A stretch of 64,000 nt of DNA from Leptobrachium leishanense (taxonomy: Eukaryota; Chordata; Amphibia; Anura; Megophryidae), in the NCBI GenBank assembly GCA_009667805.1, contig CM019063.1, forward strand, positions 188,983,661 through 189,047,660, in the 5' to 3' direction. The notes beneath the pieces are model-generated. The model saw nothing but the letters and a program-made list of their open reading frames with translations, did not search any database and was not told the origin of the DNA. The translations under genes were made by a program, and so were the position numbers. Positions 61,044-64,000 of the stretch are shown piece after piece. Position 1 is the stretch's first letter. Each line of letters begins with the position of its first letter.

Positions 61044-64000
61044 TTAGGCAACATATACAGGCTCAGCAGCAAGCATACAATGGGTTATATACACTTCCTC
61101 AAGTTGACTCATGCTTTGGACTACCTCAGCTAACATAGCAGACACTTCGGGCAACCTTCGCACTGTGGTGACGGCCTCTTCAGTGCTATGTCCTGGTGAG
61201 TCGTAGGTGAGTCTCTGGGGCGGTCGAACAGAGCGTTTTGGTTCTGGCTCAATCAGTACTACAGGCGCGGGTTCAGTTCTTCTTTCTACCACTGGAGCAG
61301 ACATCTCTTCGGAGTATGATCTTTCCAGTGAAGGCATAGAACTGTAGTCATAAGATTCAGCTTCAGGAACTACAGGGATTTCAATAGTCTCGGGGACTTC
61401 CAACTGAAATTCAGGAGCTTCAGGCCTCAAATTACTTTCCCACCGTTCAGGATCCGAGATAACCTCTTCAGGTTCCGGTGAGCGCATCCAGTCCAAACAA
61501 AAACTCTCTTCCTCACTGTCCCTTTCGCTCTCTTCGACAACCCCGGTCTGCTGAGACCGAGTAACAGGAGGCAAACGTGGAGCAGGCGGATTCGGCAGAG
61601 GAAGTTCGTCCCCAACTGGTATCCTCACAGCCTCTCTCAAAGGTAAAAAATGATTCCGGTGCCAGTTCTTAAGAGGCCCAGCCTTTCCATCCGGCCGGAT
61701 TTGATACACCGGCAGACCCGGCAGTTGCTTGCAGACAATGTAGACTTGAGAACTCCATCTATCCGCCAACTTGTGCCTCGCAGCAGCACCCAAGTTCTTC
61801 AACAAAACCCTATCACCGGGTTGTAGATCCTGTATCTGAACTTTCAAGTCATAGTTCCTTTTGTTCCTTTGCTCCCTGTTTCCTGAAGTCAAACGGGCCT
61901 GTTCAAACGCAGAGGCCAGATTCTTTCGAAGTCTATCCACGTAATTTCTATGGGAAGCTACCGATGTCTGGTCCAGAGATAACCCAAATGCCAAATCAAC
62001 CGGCAGTCGAGCTTCTCTTCCGAACATAAGACGGTACTGTGAGTATCCAGTGGCGTCACTCTCTGTACTGTTATATGCATGCACCAGAGTAGCTATGTGA
62101 CGACTCCAACTCTGCTTCTCTGTGTTGGACAACGTCCCCAGCATATTTAGCAGCGTGCGATTGAAGCTTTCAGGCTGAGCATCACCTTGAGGGTGATATG
62201 GTGTAGTTCGGGTCTTTTGGATTCCCAACAGTTCCAGCAATTGCCCAACAAGTCGGCTTTCAAAGTCTCTACCCTGATCAGAGTGTATTCTCCTTGGTAG
62301 GCCGTAGTGAACAAAGAACTTCTCCATCAGAACCTTTGCCACTGTCGGAGCGCGTTGGTCTTTCGTAGAAAAGGCTTGGGCGTAACGTGTGAAGTGATCA
62401 GTCACTATAAGAATATTTCCCTGCCCTCTAGCATCCGGCTCTAAGCACAGGAAGTCAATGCACACCAAATCCATGGGTCCTTGACTTTGCAGATGGCTCA
62501 TTGGAGCGGTTCGGGTCGGTAGGGTCTTCCTTTGAATACACCTTAGACATGAATGGCAGTAACTTTCCACTTCAGCTCTCATGCAAGGCCAATAGAACCT
62601 GTCTCGCACCAGCTTGAAAGTCCTTTCAGCGCCCAAATGTCCATGCTCATCATGTAGCGATCGCAGCACACTCTCCCTATGTTTAGTGGGAAGGAATAAC
62701 TGTTGGGTCTCTTCAGCATTGGTTGAGGGGGCCCTTCGGTAGACCACCCCATCCAACATCTTCAACCGTTCCCACTCTTTGTAGACCAATCTGGCTCCAT
62801 CTGGGGAATTGGTCAGCAGAATTTCCCGCTGGTTCGCAGTTAGGGCCTTTATGGTTAACGCAATTAAAGGGTCTCTGGCCTGATCAGCTTTCAGATCCTG
62901 TTTTGAAAAGGTAGGTAGACTTTCATCCCTCAATTGCGTAGGGTTGCAGTAGAACTCAGGAACAGCCGCAGCCATGACTCCTATGGCCTCCGCTTCAATC
63001 CCTCCCTTGACCCGACGCTCTGCTCCTTGACACAAAGCTTGGACCCCGTCTGGAGTTAACTGAGTCCATTCTGCAGCGTAGGGTCTTCTCGACAAAGCAT
63101 CAGCATCTCGATTATTCACCCCAGGGCGATACTTCAGGCTGAACCGAAACCCTGACAGAGCGGCCAACCACCGATGTCCCGTTGCGTCCAGTTTCGCAGT
63201 AGTAAGGATGTAGGTAAGAGGATTGTTATCCGTTTTTATCACAAACTCAGCCCCATACAGATAGTCCTTTAGCTTGTCTACCACTGCCCACTTTAAGGCT
63301 AGGAACTCCAACTTGTGGGTAGGATAGTTCTTTTCAGAAGGCGTAAGGCTCCGGCTCACGTACGCTACAGGCCTCAGCAATCCATCATACTCTTGATACA
63401 GGACTCCTCCTAGACCTTCTCTGCTGGCATCCACATGTAACTCGTACGGCTTGTGAGGGTCCGCATAGGCCAAGACAGGAGCTCGAGTTAAACTCTCTTT
63501 CAGCTTCATAAAAGCACCTTCACACTGACTGGTCCACTCTCCCTGGATGGACTCTCGAGCCTTCCTTGGCCCTGGAGCTGACGGATTTTGGTCGGAGACC
63601 TTGTGACCTTCTTCTGTGCTTTCCTTCTGTAGGAGCTTGTTCAGTGGTTGAGCTATTTTTGCGAATCCTCCTACAAATCTTCGATAATAGGAACAGAACC
63701 CCAAGAAAGATCTAAGTTCAGTGACGTTGCGGGGTCTAGGCCAAGAAGCTACGGCCTCCAACTTCTGAGGATCTGTCGAAACACCTTCTGCTGAGACCAC
63801 ATGTCCCAGATACGTAACAGACGGTAAACAGAATTGACATTTCTCCAGAGACAGTTTCAATCCCTCTTCATGGAGCCTCTTCAAAACCTTCTCCAAACGT
63901 TGCTCATGTTCTTCCAGAGTCTTCCCAAACACAATTATGTCATCCAGGTACACTAATACTTCGATCAGATTCATGTCCCCGACTGTCTTCTCCATTAACC
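61044..64000 (-). CDS. pol: Gypsy copy C pol, C-terminal 980 or so residues, open, cut by the window edge
   Basis: The frame is open from the edge to the stop at 61044-61046. It begins within reverse transcriptase (YLDDIIVFGK near 63950) and passes through the RT connection (LRSFLGFCSYYRRF). RNase H has ELHVDASREG and TDNNPL. The integrase zinc finger is H-x3-H...C-x2-C (about 62640-62540), and its catalytic D, D and E lie in CIDFL, SDQGRDFE and PESFNRT (near 62460, 62280 and 62175). A GPY-like region (IYVCKQLPGL-type text) and a long acidic, proline-rich tail of about 200 residues follow. The tail has no chromodomain that I can see. It should reverse transcribe and integrate element DNA if the unseen 5' part is intact. 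The true start lies in the gag overlap beyond the window. Confidence 0.93.
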   Translation of the reverse strand, partial: LMEKTVGDMNLIEVLVYLDDIIVFGKTLEEHEQRLEKVLKRLHEEGLKLSLEKCQFCLPSVTYLGHVVSAEGVSTDPQKLEAVASWPRPRNVTELRSFLGFCSYYRRFVGGFAKIAQPLNKLLQKESTEEGHKVSDQNPSAPGPRKARESIQGEWTSQCEGAFMKLKESLTRAPVLAYADPHKPYELHVDASREGLGGVLYQEYDGLLRPVAYVSRSLTPSEKNYPTHKLEFLALKWAVVDKLKDYLYGAEFVIKTDNNPLTYILTTAKLDATGHRWLAALSGFRFSLKYRPGVNNRDADALSRRPYAAEWTQLTPDGVQALCQGAERRVKGGIEAEAIGVMAAAVPEFYCNPTQLRDESLPTFSKQDLKADQARDPLIALTIKALTANQREILLTNSPDGARLVYKEWERLKMLDGVVYRRAPSTNAEETQQLFLPTKHRESVLRSLHDEHGHLGAERTFKLVRDRFYWPCMRAEVESYCHSCLRCIQRKTLPTRTAPMSHLQSQGPMDLVCIDFLCLEPDARGQGNILIVTDHFTRYAQAFSTKDQRAPTVAKVLMEKFFVHYGLPRRIHSDQGRDFESRLVGQLLELLGIQKTRTTPYHPQGDAQPESFNRTLLNMLGTLSNTEKQSWSRHIATLVHAYNSTESDATGYSQYRLMFGREARLPVDLAFGLSLDQTSVASHRNYVDRLRKNLASAFEQARLTSGNREQRNKRNYDLKVQIQDLQPGDRVLLKNLGAAARHKLADRWSSQVYIVCKQLPGLPVYQIRPDGKAGPLKNWHRNHFLPLREAVRIPVGDELPLPNPPAPRLPPVTRSQQTGVVEESERDSEEESFCLDWMRSPEPEEVISDPERWESNLRPEAPEFQLEVPETIEIPVVPEAESYDYSSMPSLERSYSEEMSAPVVERRTEPAPVVLIEPEPKRSVRPPQRLTYDSPGHSTEEAVTTVRRLPEVSAMLAEVVQSMSQLEEVYITHCMLAAEPVYVA

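Larger units (their letters stand above)
59980..64000 (-). mobile_element. Ty3/Gypsy retrotransposon copy C, partial, best-preserved pol
   Basis: Minus strand: 3' LTR (60974-59980), polypurine tract and pol, running off the right edge inside reverse transcriptase. Pol is open throughout the visible part. Compared with copies A and B it lacks their frame breaks, so it is the nearest to an intact element in this window. Confidence 0.95.

Overview
The window looks like a stretch of a large, repeat-rich vertebrate genome, most probably an amphibian (frog). That is an inference from the mix of transposon families: Ty3/Gypsy elements with a PNMA-like gag, Tc1-like elements, hAT elements with BED fingers, an L1/Tx1-type LINE ORF1, Harbinger-like MITEs and TTAA hairpin elements. 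It also rests on the AT-rich intergenic DNA and the absence of any bacterial-style operon. I find no host protein-coding gene, tRNA, rRNA or CRISPR array that I can support. Nearly every sizeable open frame belongs to a mobile element, and most are broken.

Layout. 1-3715 holds a minus-strand, badly decayed Gypsy copy (A) cut by the left edge. 3716-6465 holds unassigned DNA, an L1 ORF1 remnant and a MITE. 6466-18545 is one nested stack: a Harbinger-like MITE holds a Tc1-like element, which holds both a plus-strand Gypsy copy (B, 8043-15959) and a hAT-like nonautonomous element (16111-17959). The latter holds another Harbinger-like MITE. Each join is marked by a target-site duplication (TTA, TA, GTAT, ATCACAGT, TTA). 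18549-28650 holds a nonautonomous hAT element carrying its own MITE, two TTAA hairpin-chain elements, a Tc1 element split by a solo LTR, and a Helitron-like periodic region split by a short retroposon. 28654-36708 holds a Tc1 remnant split by a 6.9-kb hAT element that encodes a degraded transposase and carries two tandem-repeat arrays. 38004-39631 is a nearly intact Tc1-like element.

39634-59979 is quieter, AT-rich DNA with scattered MITEs, one solo LTR of the Gypsy family (52665-53589) and a block at 40650-41330 that could be conserved noncoding DNA. 59980-64000 is a third Gypsy copy (C), minus strand, whose pol frame stays open from its stop codon to the right edge.

How the parts fit together. 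The Gypsy family is the best resolved system. It has about 1.0-kb LTRs (TGTAGC...GCTACA), a proline-tRNA-type primer binding site two bases from the LTR, and a gag with a PNMA-like N-terminus, capsid and zinc knuckle. A GGGAAAC slip site leads into pol in the -1 frame (protease, reverse transcriptase, RNase H, integrase), and a polypurine tract adjoins the 3' LTR. Two full-size LTR insertions have 4-bp target duplications. The Tc1 elements have IR/DR-type ends and DD34E-type transposases. The hAT and Harbinger-like MITEs appear to be moved in trans, and one large hAT in the window has the same ends and repeats as a nearby deletion derivative.
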